DNA from: Trichomonas vaginalis G3
Lineage: Eukaryota; Parabasalia; Trichomonadida; Trichomonadidae
NCBI RefSeq assembly: GCF_026262505.1
Contig: NC_067204.1
Coordinates: forward strand, 15,788,165-15,852,164
DNA: 64,000 nucleotides
Reading direction: 5' to 3'
Shown: piece after piece, positions 49,227-61,500 of the stretch
Position numbering within the stretch: position 1 is the first letter of the stretch
Layout of the letters: the number at the start of each line of letters is the position of its first letter
Notes under the pieces: model-generated
Told to the model about the DNA's origin: nothing
Databases searched by the model: none
Seen by the model: only the letters and a program-made list of their open reading frames with translations
Position numbers and translations under genes: made by a program

Positions 49227-52055
49227 TTATGAAGACAAAGAATGAATTAACCATTGACAGCATTCAGGGAATTCGTCAGACAAATTTCCAAACGCTGCTA
49301 TTTTCAGTTTCATAGGAATTGACTCGAAATACTCAACAACATCATCGAAATCTCCACCTCTATTATTAATGGAACTTCCAAGTAAAAATGCCCTTGCAAT
49401 TGCTGTTACGCAACTCATGACAATTCTTTCGTTGTTTGATTGTCTTTCAAGGACAAGTTTGAAGGCATCCAAGGCCATCATGTTTGCCTTCTTATGCGGG
49501 TATTCCTTGCAGAAAGAGTCAACAACTTCTTCAGGGTTTTCAAACAAACTTGGATCTCTTGCAACAGCGGAAATACACAATGCTGCACAAGGAGCTTTCC
49601 AAGGCTTGTTCATCGCGTACTGGAGGAGTTCTGGACTCAATGAAATGTCCTTTCCATCAATGACAGCGCGTGCAATAATGGAAACATTCCAAACTTCTGG
49701 TTCTTCGATAGTTATGTCCTCTGTGAAAATGAATCTTTCGTTGGCGGCAATTTCAGCAAGTAATGGATGATGTGCGATGCTTCTTGCCATTTCTATGAGC
49801 TCAGGAACATTGTTCGATGAAAGAACTGACTCGTCAACAAATTCTTCCTCTTCTTTCGCTTTGTTCTTGTAAACAAGTCTGTTAAATTCTTCCATATCGT
49901 TGTTACATGTCTTTAAAAGTGTTTCTAAGGCAGAAGCTTGGACAACAAAGGAAAGAGCGCATTGCGGGCTGAGGCATTCTGCAGGAGATGTGTTGTTAAA
50001 CAGGTTACAGGCATCGGCAAGGAAAGCAGAGCTTGATACAAGATTCCGATGACGAATAAAATAGGAACACATCTTGGAATAGAGGTATAATATATAGGAA
50101 TACGATCCATTCTCGAAATTAGGGCTTAAACTGAAGAGATTCGTATCTTCTTTGAAAAATGATTTAAATTCTTTCAAAGTTGATATGTTTTCCTCTGAAA
50201 TGTCAATGTTTATCTTGGACTCGAGCTTGTCTTCTATCAGTTTCTTCATTTCTTCGTTTCCGTCTTGGAATTCTTTCAACATTAACCTGATTTCCAAATT
50301 ATCTCGAGCATAATTGACATTTGCAAAGGTTTCACAGTCTATCATGGTCTTAGTATTCTCTTTTATTTGATCAAAATTAATTACTTCCTCTTCAAAAAGT
50401 GACAAACCGTTTTCCAATGCGAAAGACAAAGAATTACAGAATAAAGCTATTAAGTCAGGTGACAACTCATCAATATTTTGGTTTAATATGGAGTAAATGT
50501 TACGTACGAAATGAGTTGCCGTTGGAGAGAACCTAACTTGTTGAAGAACTCGTACAGAAACGTCGAAACAATTTACAATCAAGTTATTATCTGTTTCTAT
50601 CACTTGGTTTAGGAAACCAAGTAGCTCTCCAGCTATAGTTTCGTTTATTTTCGAATGTACAATCAGATTCGAAAGGAATCTCCAAAAAGATGAATCTTCT
50701 ATGAATTTTATGTTATCAAAGTACTGAGATGTCGTTTGTAGGAACGTAGGAATGTTAGAATCGCATAGACAAATTAATATCTCATACAAATCTTGTGTTA
50801 TCGATAAAACATCTGTTTCTGACTGATACAAGGCTTCAATTATCTGAAAAGTCTTCTCGTACGCGTAGGCTATACTATGCATTGGCATCATATACAAAAA
50901 CAACCTTGATTCTTCAAAAAAGTGAAGAGTTAAGTGAATTAAATCATAATATTGAACAATATTCTCTAATTCTGCATTATATAGAGTAATCATTGCTTGT
51001 GGGGATATAACATCGTAAAATATAAAGTTATAAGTTCCATTTTGCAAAGCGCAAAGATATAAATTTAAAATTAACCAAATTCTCGTTCTTTCTGGCTGAT
51101 CTGTCGTAAATTCCATTAAGGAAAGTATTCTATCTGGGTTTCTAGATGTATATACTCGAATTAAGCTATAAATATCAAGAGATGAGTCGAAATTTTCTTC
51201 ATCTGATGATTCTCCGTAAATTGAATTGTAAACGATTAAATGTATCGGTATCAGCTCCTCAATTTGATCGTCTGTGATCAAGGATGGCTCATCTCCGATC
51301 CAAGATGAAGCTGCATTCAAAATTGAGAAAGCTCTTTGAGGATTCTCCTTGATATTGTCTAGTTGCGAGAATAGGTATGGTATGAAGATTTCGCTTGCAA
51401 GAGACTGAAGGTCGTGGATCGAATCCCAGAATAAATTCCATAATTTTGTGTTTAAATTGGGAAGATAACCGAGAAAATCAACCAATTTGTCTTTAAAGTA
51501 TTTCTTAAAGTTAGTGAAGAACTGGCATATGGCTTTGATGATCAAATGATTGACTTCTGGATGATTATTCAATTCTAAAATATGAAAAACGATTGAGTAG
51601 ATTCTATCATACATATTTAGTTGGCTTACTGGTATATTATGATTAAATAAGGATGCTCGTTCAAATAAAACGCGAATTAATTCAATTTGAAATGGAAATT
51701 TGTTTGGATTCTTAATTTGACATATGGATTGTGTAAGTCCAAGTATGTTAACGCATTTTATTTGATCTGAACAATGTGAAAATAATTCTATGATTGTGTT
51801 TGTATATGAAGGCAAAAAATATAAGTCCTGAATCTGAAATATTACCGGAACAATAACCCCATTGAGATTTGCATTCTTAATGCATCTATTAAGAATGATT
51901 AAAAGCTTCCCTTTCTTAAACGTATCTTGAATTGAAGGAAGAATTGTCCAAATTTGAGCTTGCAATGCTTCATCAGCAAGAAGAGCGTTAAATAGCGTGA
52001 TGTCATCATCTCGCGTTACAAGTTGATCGATAAATTGGGCTAAATCTTCATTCAT
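49227..52055 (-). CDS. Large helical-repeat protein, possibly importin/exportin-like
   Basis: A complete 942-residue frame starting at ATG. It is entirely alpha-helical in character, with regularly spaced hydrophobic helices and acidic loops and no membrane, signal or catalytic motif. The size, the acidic character and helices such as 'LDNIKENPQRAFSILNAASSW' recall HEAT solenoids of the importin-beta/exportin superfamily. I could not find the RanGTP-binding N-terminal signature with confidence. An alternative is a scaffold of another kind. The C-terminal ~200 residues (from 'VWNVSIIARAVIDGKD') look the most conserved. Function is unassigned. Confidence 0.6.
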   Translation of the reverse strand: MNEDLAQFIDQLVTRDDDITLFNALLADEALQAQIWTILPSIQDTFKKGKLLIILNRCIKNANLNGVIVPVIFQIQDLYFLPSYTNTIIELFSHCSDQIKCVNILGLTQSICQIKNPNKFPFQIELIRVLFERASLFNHNIPVSQLNMYDRIYSIVFHILELNNHPEVNHLIIKAICQFFTNFKKYFKDKLVDFLGYLPNLNTKLWNLFWDSIHDLQSLASEIFIPYLFSQLDNIKENPQRAFSILNAASSWIGDEPSLITDDQIEELIPIHLIVYNSIYGESSDEENFDSSLDIYSLIRVYTSRNPDRILSLMEFTTDQPERTRIWLILNLYLCALQNGTYNFIFYDVISPQAMITLYNAELENIVQYYDLIHLTLHFFEESRLFLYMMPMHSIAYAYEKTFQIIEALYQSETDVLSITQDLYEILICLCDSNIPTFLQTTSQYFDNIKFIEDSSFWRFLSNLIVHSKINETIAGELLGFLNQVIETDNNLIVNCFDVSVRVLQQVRFSPTATHFVRNIYSILNQNIDELSPDLIALFCNSLSFALENGLSLFEEEVINFDQIKENTKTMIDCETFANVNYARDNLEIRLMLKEFQDGNEEMKKLIEDKLESKINIDISEENISTLKEFKSFFKEDTNLFSLSPNFENGSYSYILYLYSKMCSYFIRHRNLVSSSAFLADACNLFNNTSPAECLSPQCALSFVVQASALETLLKTCNNDMEEFNRLVYKNKAKEEEEFVDESVLSSNNVPELIEMARSIAHHPLLAEIAANERFIFTEDITIEEPEVWNVSIIARAVIDGKDISLSPELLQYAMNKPWKAPCAALCISAVARDPSLFENPEEVVDSFCKEYPHKKANMMALDAFKLVLERQSNNERIVMSCVTAIARAFLLGSSINNRGGDFDDVVEYFESIPMKLKIAAFGNLSDEFPECCQWLIHSLSS

Positions 52056-52356
52056 TTCAAAAAAAATTTTATAGGGCTAATAGGTGTTCGGATGATAAAA
52101 ACTGCATAAAATCAAGACTACTTCGAAATTTTACCCAAATATCCAATAAAAATCGAAAATTGCTCATATTTTCATTGGAAACTTTCGAAATAACAGTCGT
52201 AAAGTAAATACTTTGGATGCATGTTTTTTAAAAGAACTAAATATGCAATTTAAACAATGAAATTAGTCGGTTATCAACTTGAAACAAATTTTGACGTTGC
52301 GTCAGCAAGTAAATTTCATCGAATGACTTCCCAATAAATCTAGATTTAATAACGGT
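52056..52356. other. Upstream region of the helical-repeat gene
   Basis: AT-rich. On the gene strand, near 52,320, it holds a TCATTCGATG string that looks like a decayed initiator plus start codon, located downstream of the 28-bp motif at 52357-52384. The reading frame there stops after a few codons. Confidence 0.3.
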
Positions 52357-55300
52357 AAGAATTCTAGAGGTAGGGCAACGATAGAAAATTTTTGGAAAAA
52401 AAGTTCGGAGATCTTAAACGTATCATATTCCCTGCATGGTTTGGTATCTTCCGCCATGCGTTGTGCCAAACATATTGACACTTTCCAATAATTAATTTAT
52501 GGTATGAGTCACAGAGTTAGATTATAAAAAGAAAGTAAATAATTGCAATTAGAAATCATATATGTCGGAAATCAAATGTTGATGAGCAGAAACCTTTTAC
52601 TCATCATAAAAGAGATAAATCACTAAAGATTTGTATACATTAAAATTTGATATTTGGTGCTCGAAAACTGTCTGATGGGACTCCTCCAAAATGAACCAAT
52701 CTATCGCTGAGGACCAAATTAGATGATGTGGATGGTGTATTCTCTAATTCTAACTTAGGAAGAATGGGAACAAAACGAATGACGACAACAACATGTCAAA
52801 CATAGATTAAATATCTATGAATCAATAAAGTATACGTGCATTGAAGGTGATAACGATCACTTGAGGCTTATAACTCTTTGACTAAATTATGCAATAATTA
52901 AATATAATCATTTTTATATTTTTATACTGATAGTAATTAATATACTATCCTGCTTAATAAATGGTATGATCAAATTTGTTTGAAAATTTAATTATGTATA
53001 TGAAACTATGTCTTCTATATAAAAATCAAAATTTTCGGACGAACCTAGATTGAAGCTTTATGAAAATCTATCATTTTTGTTAATTGAGTTAATATGAATC
53101 TTTTACATATGTATATATAGCATTGATAGCTTATATAATCATGGTTTATTCCATATTAACATATTTTTTCAGTTAAATTTGTTAATAATATCATGTAACA
53201 AATTAATTCAAGATTAGAATGTCTACAAAATGCTAACAAATAAGAACAAAATACGATTTCTCGACTTAAATTTTAATATGGAGTAGTTTTTCGTTTAAAT
53301 CTAATTAAAAATGAATAAAAACTTATCTTGTACTATTTTCATTCAAAGATTTTAATAATGTAAATCATGCATTTTCATAATTCAGTACAGTTCTTTTTAG
53401 AATTAAAGTTGATGAGGATGATATTTGTGATTTAAAATAATTTGTTAATGTTCACCTTTTATTCATCACCTTGTGGTATGCCCTAAAGCAATAGCATTAT
53501 CAATTCTGCTGAATTGATCAACTCAAAATTCCAAAAAAAATTCAAAATTTCAAAAATGAAATTAAACAATTTAAATTTTCACATGAAAAAATCAATTTCG
53601 AAAAAAATTTGGAAAATCAAAGTATTTGATAATTAGTCAAATAATCAATTTACATCGTTTTTACTCATAAAAACAACTAATTTTTGATTTTGATATCATA
53701 TTTGATAAATACTCATTCCAGAGTTGACGTAATGTATTAATTATTGTTAGAGATATTGCTTTCGCAGCAAAATTCTTATTTCATGAAAGAAAAAAAAAAT
53801 GATTTTATTCCAACAAAAACAAGTAAACAGATGAATGGAAACGTACTATTTTCATAAATGTAGTAATCAGCGTGTCAGCTTTTGTTTATCATGTTCGAGT
53901 CAAAATGTATTAACTTGTAATAAGAAATATTCGAAGATTATATGAAGTATTGAGCATTCTTTGTAGAAATATTTGTAATTCATTACTAACATATATAATA
54001 AAGTTGTTTTTTTTTCCTTATTGCAATAATTTTGTCTGATTTTAATAACTTTTCATGTATACGAGTTGTGTGAATATGCATCATAATATGCGTAAATATA
54101 CTTATTTGCGACGAATAATGTGGTTGCATAATGGAGGTGCTAAATTTTGATTTTTAATATGGGGCTTTGGTATGTATAATCATGTTCTTATCTCAACGTA
54201 GGAGTATTGGTGCAATATGATTAAAATTTACGAGGTTGATCTTAAATTGAATAATTCTGGAGTATAAATCACAATGCAGCTAATTCTATGTTAAAGATAG
54301 ATACAGATTGTAGTAATCAATTAGGGAGTACAAATTCATTCTTTCATTTCTGTCGTATTGAGCAGAAAGGAAGAGATCATAACCCTAGGAAAAAAAGCCC
54401 AAATTTGTCACTTTTCATAGTACGTTAAACTCAATTCGCTCGGCGAATGCCGAGCACACGTACTCATCATTCAACATAATATTCTCATTCTTTGGTTATT
54501 ATAGTGCCAGACAACACAAGATTTCAAAGAATTACTTGAGTTTTCAATTAATCTTAATCCGATTTTAGATTTATCGAGAACTCCATCATCACAATCACAT
54601 ACTTCAGTGCGGTAACTACAATTATCCATATACAGAAGGAAGTTCTTTTCGAACAACTCATTTGGAGTCTGTTTTGGAAAGAACTTCTTTCTGTCCGACT
54701 TAATTTCATAGTTCCTGATCAACCAAAAGACAGAAACCACACACTATCTACTTAGGAAAGGAGTTCTTTCTAAATCTTCCTTAAATTGAGATTTTACGAG
54801 AGATAACCCTTCTATTGCACTTAAAAATGAACATTTTGATATCTTTAGTATCACACAAGGTCATATATAGTATTTCATCTACATGAATACATTCATCTTT
54901 CGAAGTCTCTCATTAAATGGGAGGCTTCGAAAGATGAATCGTTTTATTCATACAACTTTAAATCTCGAACACATTTAGAGAGTGAGTATATCATTTTATT
55001 CTTGTTTTGAGTTTATTCTGATTCAAAATTGCAGTGAAAACAGAAGTTCACACATCATATCTGAATGTGAGCTCATCTATACTTATACGATCTCAATACC
55101 TCCACTCTAAGCATAAGAGGTGAATTTATATAAAAATTATCAGATGCGTTGAAGTCTCAAAAGTATTGCCTGAATGCTTGTTTCATATTTGTCCAAGTAG
55201 TTTCAATGAATAAATGTATTGTTTTTTATAATTTCGATTTATTGTTAGAAAATATTCAATATAAACCTTTATTGTGTTATTTACATCTCATAAATTCTCT

Positions 55301-55772
55301 GTTTAAATCATATAAAAGCGCGTTTTAACCCTATGAATCAAGAAATTCATTCAATATTCATGGTATATTTATTAAATTTATACGATTTACTAATAATCAA
55401 TATTATATCCTCATAAATAGCAATATATTTTGGTAATCTATAATAATCATATACAATATTTGAAATCAAATTTTCATTAGTTTAGGTTCCTTGTTAATAG
55501 TAAACCATTATATTTATTACTAATAATAAAATCTATGTGTCGTATTGAAATTCAATAAAATTACTTATTCGGTCCAAAAAAACAAATTAGATAAAATTTT
55601 TCTTTTTTTATGTAATTTTTGTTTTTCATTTTTCTCAAGATCCTAAGTTATGTTATAACTTTTGACATCATATCCTATCATGCTAGGCTATATATTATAG
55701 CATATCCAAAAGGCAAGGAAATCTATCAGAGAAGCCTTTTTGACCTATCGTTGCCCTACCTCTAGAATTCTT
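52357..55772. repeat. Desert bounded by a perfect 28-bp inverted repeat
   Basis: 52357-52384 (aagaattctagaggtagggc continuing to aacgatag) is exactly the reverse complement of 55745-55772. Similarity continues weakly for about 18 bp on the outer side. The 3.4 kb between has no credible gene. The motif has the same orientation relative to each flanking gene: about 50-80 bp before the EF-hand ATG and about 300 bp before the helical-repeat ATG. It may therefore be a shared promoter element or a duplicated promoter piece as well as, or instead of, transposon ends. Confidence 0.5.
54438..54939. repeat. Cluster of hairpins in the second desert
   Basis: Three stems were found: 54438-54444/54449-54455 (gctcggc/gccgagc, loop gaat), 54634-54648/54678-54692 (15 bp, one mismatch, agaaggaagttcttt), and 54891-54912/54918-54939 (22 bp, two to three mismatches, attcatctttcgaag). 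A further partial copy of the second stem (aaaggagttctttct) follows near 54757. A GTG-headed frame here shows no protein-like pattern. Confidence 0.7.
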
Positions 55773-55811
55773 TCCGATTTTAATCCAGTTACAAAAAGTG
55801 TCGTTTTTACA

Positions 55812-55817
55812 TCACTT
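55812..55817 (+). promoter_or_regulatory. Initiator of the EF-hand gene
   Basis: TCACTT fits TCAYTW exactly; its A lies 9 nt before the ATG at 55823. This supports the chosen start. Confidence 0.6.
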
Positions 55818-55822
55818 TCTCG

Positions 55823-56257
55823 ATGTCACTCACAACATCAGATGCCCAGAAGCTCCGTGAATTGTTTGACAAGTATGATGACGATAAAAACGGAGGTCTC
55901 GATATCAACGAATTCAAGAACTTTTTAACAGAAGCTGGCGAAGAATTCGATGATGAAGATTTGAACGAACTTTATGCCGTTTTTGATCACGACCACAATG
56001 GTCTCCTCGCTTTCGATGAGTTCGTTGACTATGTTGGATGCATCGAATCCGGCGACGAGCGCAGATTAATTGAATACCGTTTCAAATCCATCGATACTGA
56101 TGACAATGGTGTCCTTGATGCTAGCGAATTACAGCAATTCCAGAAATTATGCGGAAATATCATTACTCTTGAACAGGCAGAGGAATTACTCAAAGAAATC
56201 GATTGTAACGGTGATGGCAAGGTCACCCTTGAAGACTACATCAAATACTCCGAATAA
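55823..56257 (+). CDS. Four-EF-hand calcium-binding protein (calmodulin/centrin superfamily)
   Basis: A 144-residue protein, close to the ~149 of calmodulin. Four EF-hand loops lie at residues 19-30 (DDDKNGGLDINE), 55-66 (DHDHNGLLAFDE), 91-102 (DTDDNGVLDASE) and 127-138 (DCNGDGKVTLED). Positions 1, 3, 5 and 12 carry Asp, Asn, Glu or similar ligands in all four. Loop 2 uses His at two non-ligand places, and loop 4 ends in Asp in place of Glu, which usually weakens binding or shifts it towards magnesium. It is too divergent to be the main calmodulin, so a calmodulin-like sensor is the best description. Codon use looks more GC-rich than in neighbouring genes, as expected for strong expression. 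Confidence 0.92.
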   Translation: MSLTTSDAQKLRELFDKYDDDKNGGLDINEFKNFLTEAGEEFDDEDLNELYAVFDHDHNGLLAFDEFVDYVGCIESGDERRLIEYRFKSIDTDDNGVLDASELQQFQKLCGNIITLEQAEELLKEIDCNGDGKVTLEDYIKYSE

Positions 56258-56660
56258 ACAGTTATTATGCGCAATAATTCATACTTAAAAAACAACTTTT
56301 CCTAATACAAAACATTATTTTTAAAAAAATCACTTCTTTTTATATATTTTTACTGAGAATATAATGCTCTATAAGATTATCTGAAGTATAATATTGTGAT
56401 TATCACTGTCTTATTATATTATAATGGGAAATACAGACTTTATCGTTTGAATATTCACAATAAATTATGAAATTACATAGTAAAATCCATACAATTCTAA
56501 ATTTTACTTTGCAACCATGTATTATGATAGGATATCGCCAATTTCTTTTAAAATATGAAATTGTATTTCAATTCTAAAATATAATGAGTAAGTAAAACTG
56601 ATACTATATGTAGAGAAAGTAATTATAGATTTACACAAAATAAAAATATAGATTAAGTGT
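56258..56660. other. Convergent intergenic spacer
   Basis: AT-rich DNA between the 3' ends of the EF-hand gene and the next minus-strand gene. No feature was recognised. Confidence 0.5.
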
Positions 56661-57254
56661 TTATTCATCTGTTGTTGGAGGAACTGTAGAAAGTGTGCGA
56701 ACAGCATCAGTTGCTAAGAACTCTATACCGCGATTATTATATCCTGGGCGGCAAGTAATTGGATTTTCGTAAGAAATAAGATTATCGAGCTTTTTCATTG
56801 CTAAATCGCAGTTATCGTCGTTCTTTGAAGAAATAAGACTAATAAGTGGGCAAAAGTTAGCAACAGAACTTTTGGCAAAATTACGTGCTGCAATTTCTGA
56901 TCTACCGCGGTGCAACTCGCCCATTGTTTCTCTAATGCTAACAAGAGCGTTCTTATGTGTTAATCTGACAAGAAGATCATTCCAATCATCGCGAGTACAT
57001 TGCCTCTTCCATTGATGATAGAAAGGAGCCATTCTAATTGCACGGAATTTAGGATCTTTTCCTTTCATTCCACAATGGTTGTAAATATATTGGGTTTGTT
57101 CTTGAATATTGTATTTAATTGCAACTTTAAGCCACATTAAGCGGTGTTTAATGTCTTTCTTATCATCGCTACTGAGGTTATCGATGTTTTTCTGAATACG
57201 AGAGAGAGCAGATGTGCTTAGCGAGCAAACATGTACGTGAGTCACTTCCGACAT
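56661..57254 (-). CDS. Conserved-looking helical protein, unknown
   Basis: A 197-residue frame starting at ATG (MSEVTHVHVCSLS). It is helical and moderately basic, with no signal or membrane segment. Segments such as 'IKHRLMWLKVAIKYNIQEQT' and 'FYHQWKRQCTRDDWNDLLVR' look structured. No family could be assigned. It is relatively rich in Trp, Cys and Arg compared with neighbouring AT-biased proteins, which suggests selection on the sequence and a genuine gene. Confidence 0.6.
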   Translation of the reverse strand: MSEVTHVHVCSLSTSALSRIQKNIDNLSSDDKKDIKHRLMWLKVAIKYNIQEQTQYIYNHCGMKGKDPKFRAIRMAPFYHQWKRQCTRDDWNDLLVRLTHKNALVSIRETMGELHRGRSEIAARNFAKSSVANFCPLISLISSKNDDNCDLAMKKLDNLISYENPITCRPGYNNRGIEFLATDAVRTLSTVPPTTDE

Positions 57255-57275
57255 CTGAAACGCTGCCCCGTTAAT

Positions 57276-57315
57276 GTAAAGTCAACTTTACAAAATTTCT
57301 TTACATGATGTAAAG
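57276..57315 (-). promoter_or_regulatory. Paired GTAAAG/CTTTAC palindromes upstream of the 57254 gene
   Basis: gtaaag-tcaa-ctttac (57276-57291) is followed by ctttac-atgat-gtaaag (57299-57315). Four copies of one hexamer thus lie in alternating orientation 20-60 nt before the ATG. The arrangement resembles binding sites of a dimeric regulator. No factor can be named. Confidence 0.4.
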
Positions 57316-58571
57316 TATTCAATAATTGTTATCGGCGTGCAGTATTGATTTTTTTTTTCAGGAATACTTCATCGATAACAAATCTATCGACCAGAATTAT
57401 ATCCATTATGCTCAGTATTTGAAGTATAGTAATAACATGTATGAATTCATAGAATGACTTACGTTTTTTTCGAGATATATAAGGATTACTTAAATATCCA
57501 TTTTTTACTTGCAAATGAATATCTTTTACTGTATTGTGAAAAATCAAACGAAAGGGATTGTTCAAGAAGAGCAAAATTCGATGTTAAGAAAGTAAATTGT
57601 TTATTTATTAGATTCTTTTCACGTTTTTTTATGTAAAAACACGTTTTGGCGTTTTCCTTCTACAGGTGCATATAAGATATGCACAAATAATGATTTATTT
57701 ATTTATTTAGAATTGGGTAAATAAATTGTTAGATTTTCATTTATATTAATCACCCGTTCTTTCAATAAGATGGATGTAATAATTCTTGTGTATTTTTAGT
57801 AATTGTATTGTTAATTTGCGTAAAATTTTGATAAGTTTAGAAAACTTTTTATAGTGTGTTCAAATATATTAGAATTCAATGGTGTGCCATATCATTAACT
57901 GTGAGCAATCGGTATTAAATGATTGATGAAAATCGATATCAAAATTTAAAATTTTCGTGCCTTTTTCGACTGAAATCTATTGCCTTGGCCACCTGAAATG
58001 AAGTTGTCCTTGCTGATTTTTCCAAATTTTTCGGATTTTAGAAAACGTCTCGGCAAGTTTCTAGAAAATGAAGATGATTTTTACAATTCTCGATTTTTTT
58101 TGGAATAATGAGGTTAAAAATCTTGAAGATTTAAAATTATTATAAGAACAGATAATTTTTATTATATTTTAAATCAATAGATGCATTTTATTTTTGTTAT
58201 CATATATTTTTTCCATTTAATATATCAATTATATAGCGAGAATAATAATATAACAAAAAAATATGTATTTAACTAAAATGTTCCACATGATCATTTAGTC
58301 ATAACTGATTCAAAACGATCCACATAGGAATTTCAAGCCTTACGATTTTTTATCAAATTCTTTTTTATTTTCTAAGCGTAACTTCCAATAGAGAACACAT
58401 ATGATGAACATGTCTTAACCATCAAACAAGAGCTTCTAGTTGATAATTTTTCTGCTCAAATCATTATCGAATTATCAAAAAACGTATTTTTATTCAATTA
58501 ATTAATGATAAAGAATATTGATATTCATACTAGGAAGATAAACTTTTTATAAAAATTGAATCATTATTTGC
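57316..58571. other. Divergent intergenic region
   Basis: About 1.25 kb of AT-rich DNA between two divergent genes. Small frames (for example near 57454) look random. No RNA gene was seen. Confidence 0.45.
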
Positions 58572-58577
58572 TCACTA
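58572..58577 (+). promoter_or_regulatory. Initiator of the GAF protein gene
   Basis: TCACTA fits TCAYTW; its A is 26 nt before the ATG at 58600. Confidence 0.5.
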
Positions 58578-58599
58578 TTATAAATCAATTGCACTTCAT

Positions 58600-61500
58600 A
58601 TGGAAACAACCAAGATGAAGTACATTGACTCTTATAATATGGAACGTGTTGAGTATATTAAAGGAGAGACCAAACAAAAACTGCGAATGATGAGCAAATT
58701 CCAAGATGAGATTAAAAATCTTAAAGATTTAATTGAGCAAGAAAAGCAAGCAATAGAAAAATTTCAAGATTATACAGAAAGAATCTCTTCCTCATCGAAA
58801 GATTCGCAAACAAATGAAAAGGTAGCTCCAGAGTCATCCAATACTAAATCGATTATAAAAGAATGCGATATAGCATTATCACAGAAAGTACCTCCAATAT
58901 ACGAATCACCAACTACAGAAAAAATACTAAATGCACTTCAACCTTCAATGGATTTTGAATTATTTTTTAGAGATTACCCTATTGTATATGCATCTTTATT
59001 CGATGACAACATAGAACAGATAAACTATCGTAGCATATTCGAATACATTGAAAAATGGGAAATAAATAGCAGAACAAGTTTTATTAACGCTTTTTTCAAA
59101 AATCTGAACTCAGCAGCATCGTTAGTATCATTACTTTCATCAATTGTAGAACATAATACAATCTCAGAGCTTAGTGAATACATCGAAACAAAATTACCAT
59201 CTCTAATTAACGTAAATCGAGCAGTTTTCATGCAAGTCGAAGACGGCAAACTAGTTTTAGAGAAACAACGATTGAAATTCTCTCAAAAGATGGCAGGCGG
59301 AAAAATTACACGAGCAGTAAACATAAACTCAGCTCTAATTGCAACAAAATCATCATTGGAAATTGATACAGAAGATTCCGAGCTAATGAAACTCAATCAA
59401 ACAATGCTGATACAGCCAATAGATACCCACAAGCAACAAGATAATGATCCAGTCATCAAAAGCCGCATGAAACAATCACAAAGAATGAGCAGCATTAGCG
59501 ATAAAAAAGCTTTGGCAAGAGTTCTTCAATCAAGTAAAAACGTGTCAAAACCGTTTCGTTTTGAAGAACCAAGTCAAATGGAAGAAGTTGAATTAACAGG
59601 AATGAAAGACTCAGCATCAGCTGTTTTGTTACTTTTTGATTGTTTCGGTGGTTTCCACAATCAAGATTTGATCACTGCTTATGTTATAAGTAAATTCATT
59701 GGAGAAACAATTCCTTTGATAAATTTGAGAGCAAAATATCATTATTCAAAAACTGCATTACAAAGGGCTTTAGATGTATTGATTAAACTTGCAGCAGTAA
59801 GTGATTTGAAAGAGCTTAAACAGACACTTTGCGAAGGAATTATGCAGCAATTTAAATGTGAAGCAGTAACTTGTTTCAAAGTAATGAGTAGTGGAAAGTT
59901 TTTCTCAATTGGTAATGATTCTGAAACATTCCCAGCCAAATCAGGATTAGTCGGAGAAGCAATAGCAACTAAAAGGTCAATGGCTATATCAAATCCAGAG
60001 TTGTCTGTTTTGTTTAATTCTGCAACAGATAGATGCAGATTGTCCACTCCAACAAGATCAATTTTGATCTCACAGATTTTCAATTCTACAGGAAATGTTG
60101 CGTATTCAATTGCTTTGTACAACAAGATAAATGTTGATGAATTCTCCAATGATGATTTAGTTACTTTAGAACTACTTTGCTTCAATGTAAACAGCATTTT
60201 CGATTCAGTTGGTATAACTCATGAATTGACAAAAAGCGCTGCAGGTTCAAAGAATGTTTTCTCTGTTTACAGCAAGATATTCGATACATTGAGTTCTACC
60301 CCAGATGTCGGAGATGTTGTTGAATTATCAAAATTCTTGACTCATCAAATAACTGATTCGATCCATAAAAACATTACATTTTTCATTTACGATGAAAAAC
60401 TGAAGACATTGAAATGCACAGATTCAATATCAGGATTTGAAGTTAGCATTGATGAATCATACAGTCTTGTTGAAGCATTCAAACAACAAGAACCAATGGA
60501 AGAAATATCGAATGAAGAGAATGTGATGTCGCAAATATTCCCTTTAGAAATGGGTTTAATAAAAGTTAAAGCGGATTCTCCAATTTCAATCATACAGTCA
60601 AAGATGTCAATGATTGGATGGAAACCATTGCCGCAAATGACAACGAAATCTATGCTTGAAATCAAGATTGAAAAACTAACAAATGTACAGCCAATGAAAG
60701 TACGACCGATCAGAAAGAATTCTTCTATTATGAATACTCTTGGTCCATGGGCAAAAGTTTGTAGTCCATTGATTTCCTTGTCAATTTTGTCATCAACGAA
60801 TATACAAAAATTGATTGTTTTGGCCAATTTCGCACGAGATATGCCTAACGATGATTTGACAGTTGAAAAAATATTCTTAGACTTTGTGAAGGACATGGAT
60901 TTCGGCTGTTTTTCAGCATTTGCTTCAAAATATTGTGGAAAACTAATCAGAGAATTCATTTCTCCAATCGAATCTTCATATGTAAGTCCTTCAAGACCCA
61001 CTTTGTTTTGCAGGGATAACAAATTAGATTATGGATTTAACGTTTTCACAACAAAACTAGAAGACTTAGTATCCGAAACACAATCAATATTCCAGGCGTT
61101 GGGACTTACGGCCTTCTTTAATGATACTGTAATTTCTCAGTATTTTGAAGTAATCAGATCGAAACACAACAATAATTTGTTCAGAAATTATCGATTGTGT
61201 TTAGATCATTGCCAATTTGCAGCAGCAATTATGAAGACAATGGATATAGAGAAGCCTGATATGCTATGCATTTTACTGTACTTGCTATCTTTGTACTGTG
61301 ATATTTCACCTTCAACTGTAGTATTTTGTGCTGAAAGTTTGTGTTCTGAACCTCCTTTTAATATCGACAAAGATATCATATATAAAGCTTTCGTGAGATT
61401 TGATAAATGCGAAACATTTGATGTACTTTTCGATTCAGATATTAGTTCTTTGGTATGTGCAATAAGTAGATACTCATACCTTGCGAGATCATTAGATACC

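Noticed and set aside
54471..54740. 89-codon minus-strand frame in the second desert
   Set aside because: It begins with GTG, crosses a hairpin stem and shows no protein family pattern.
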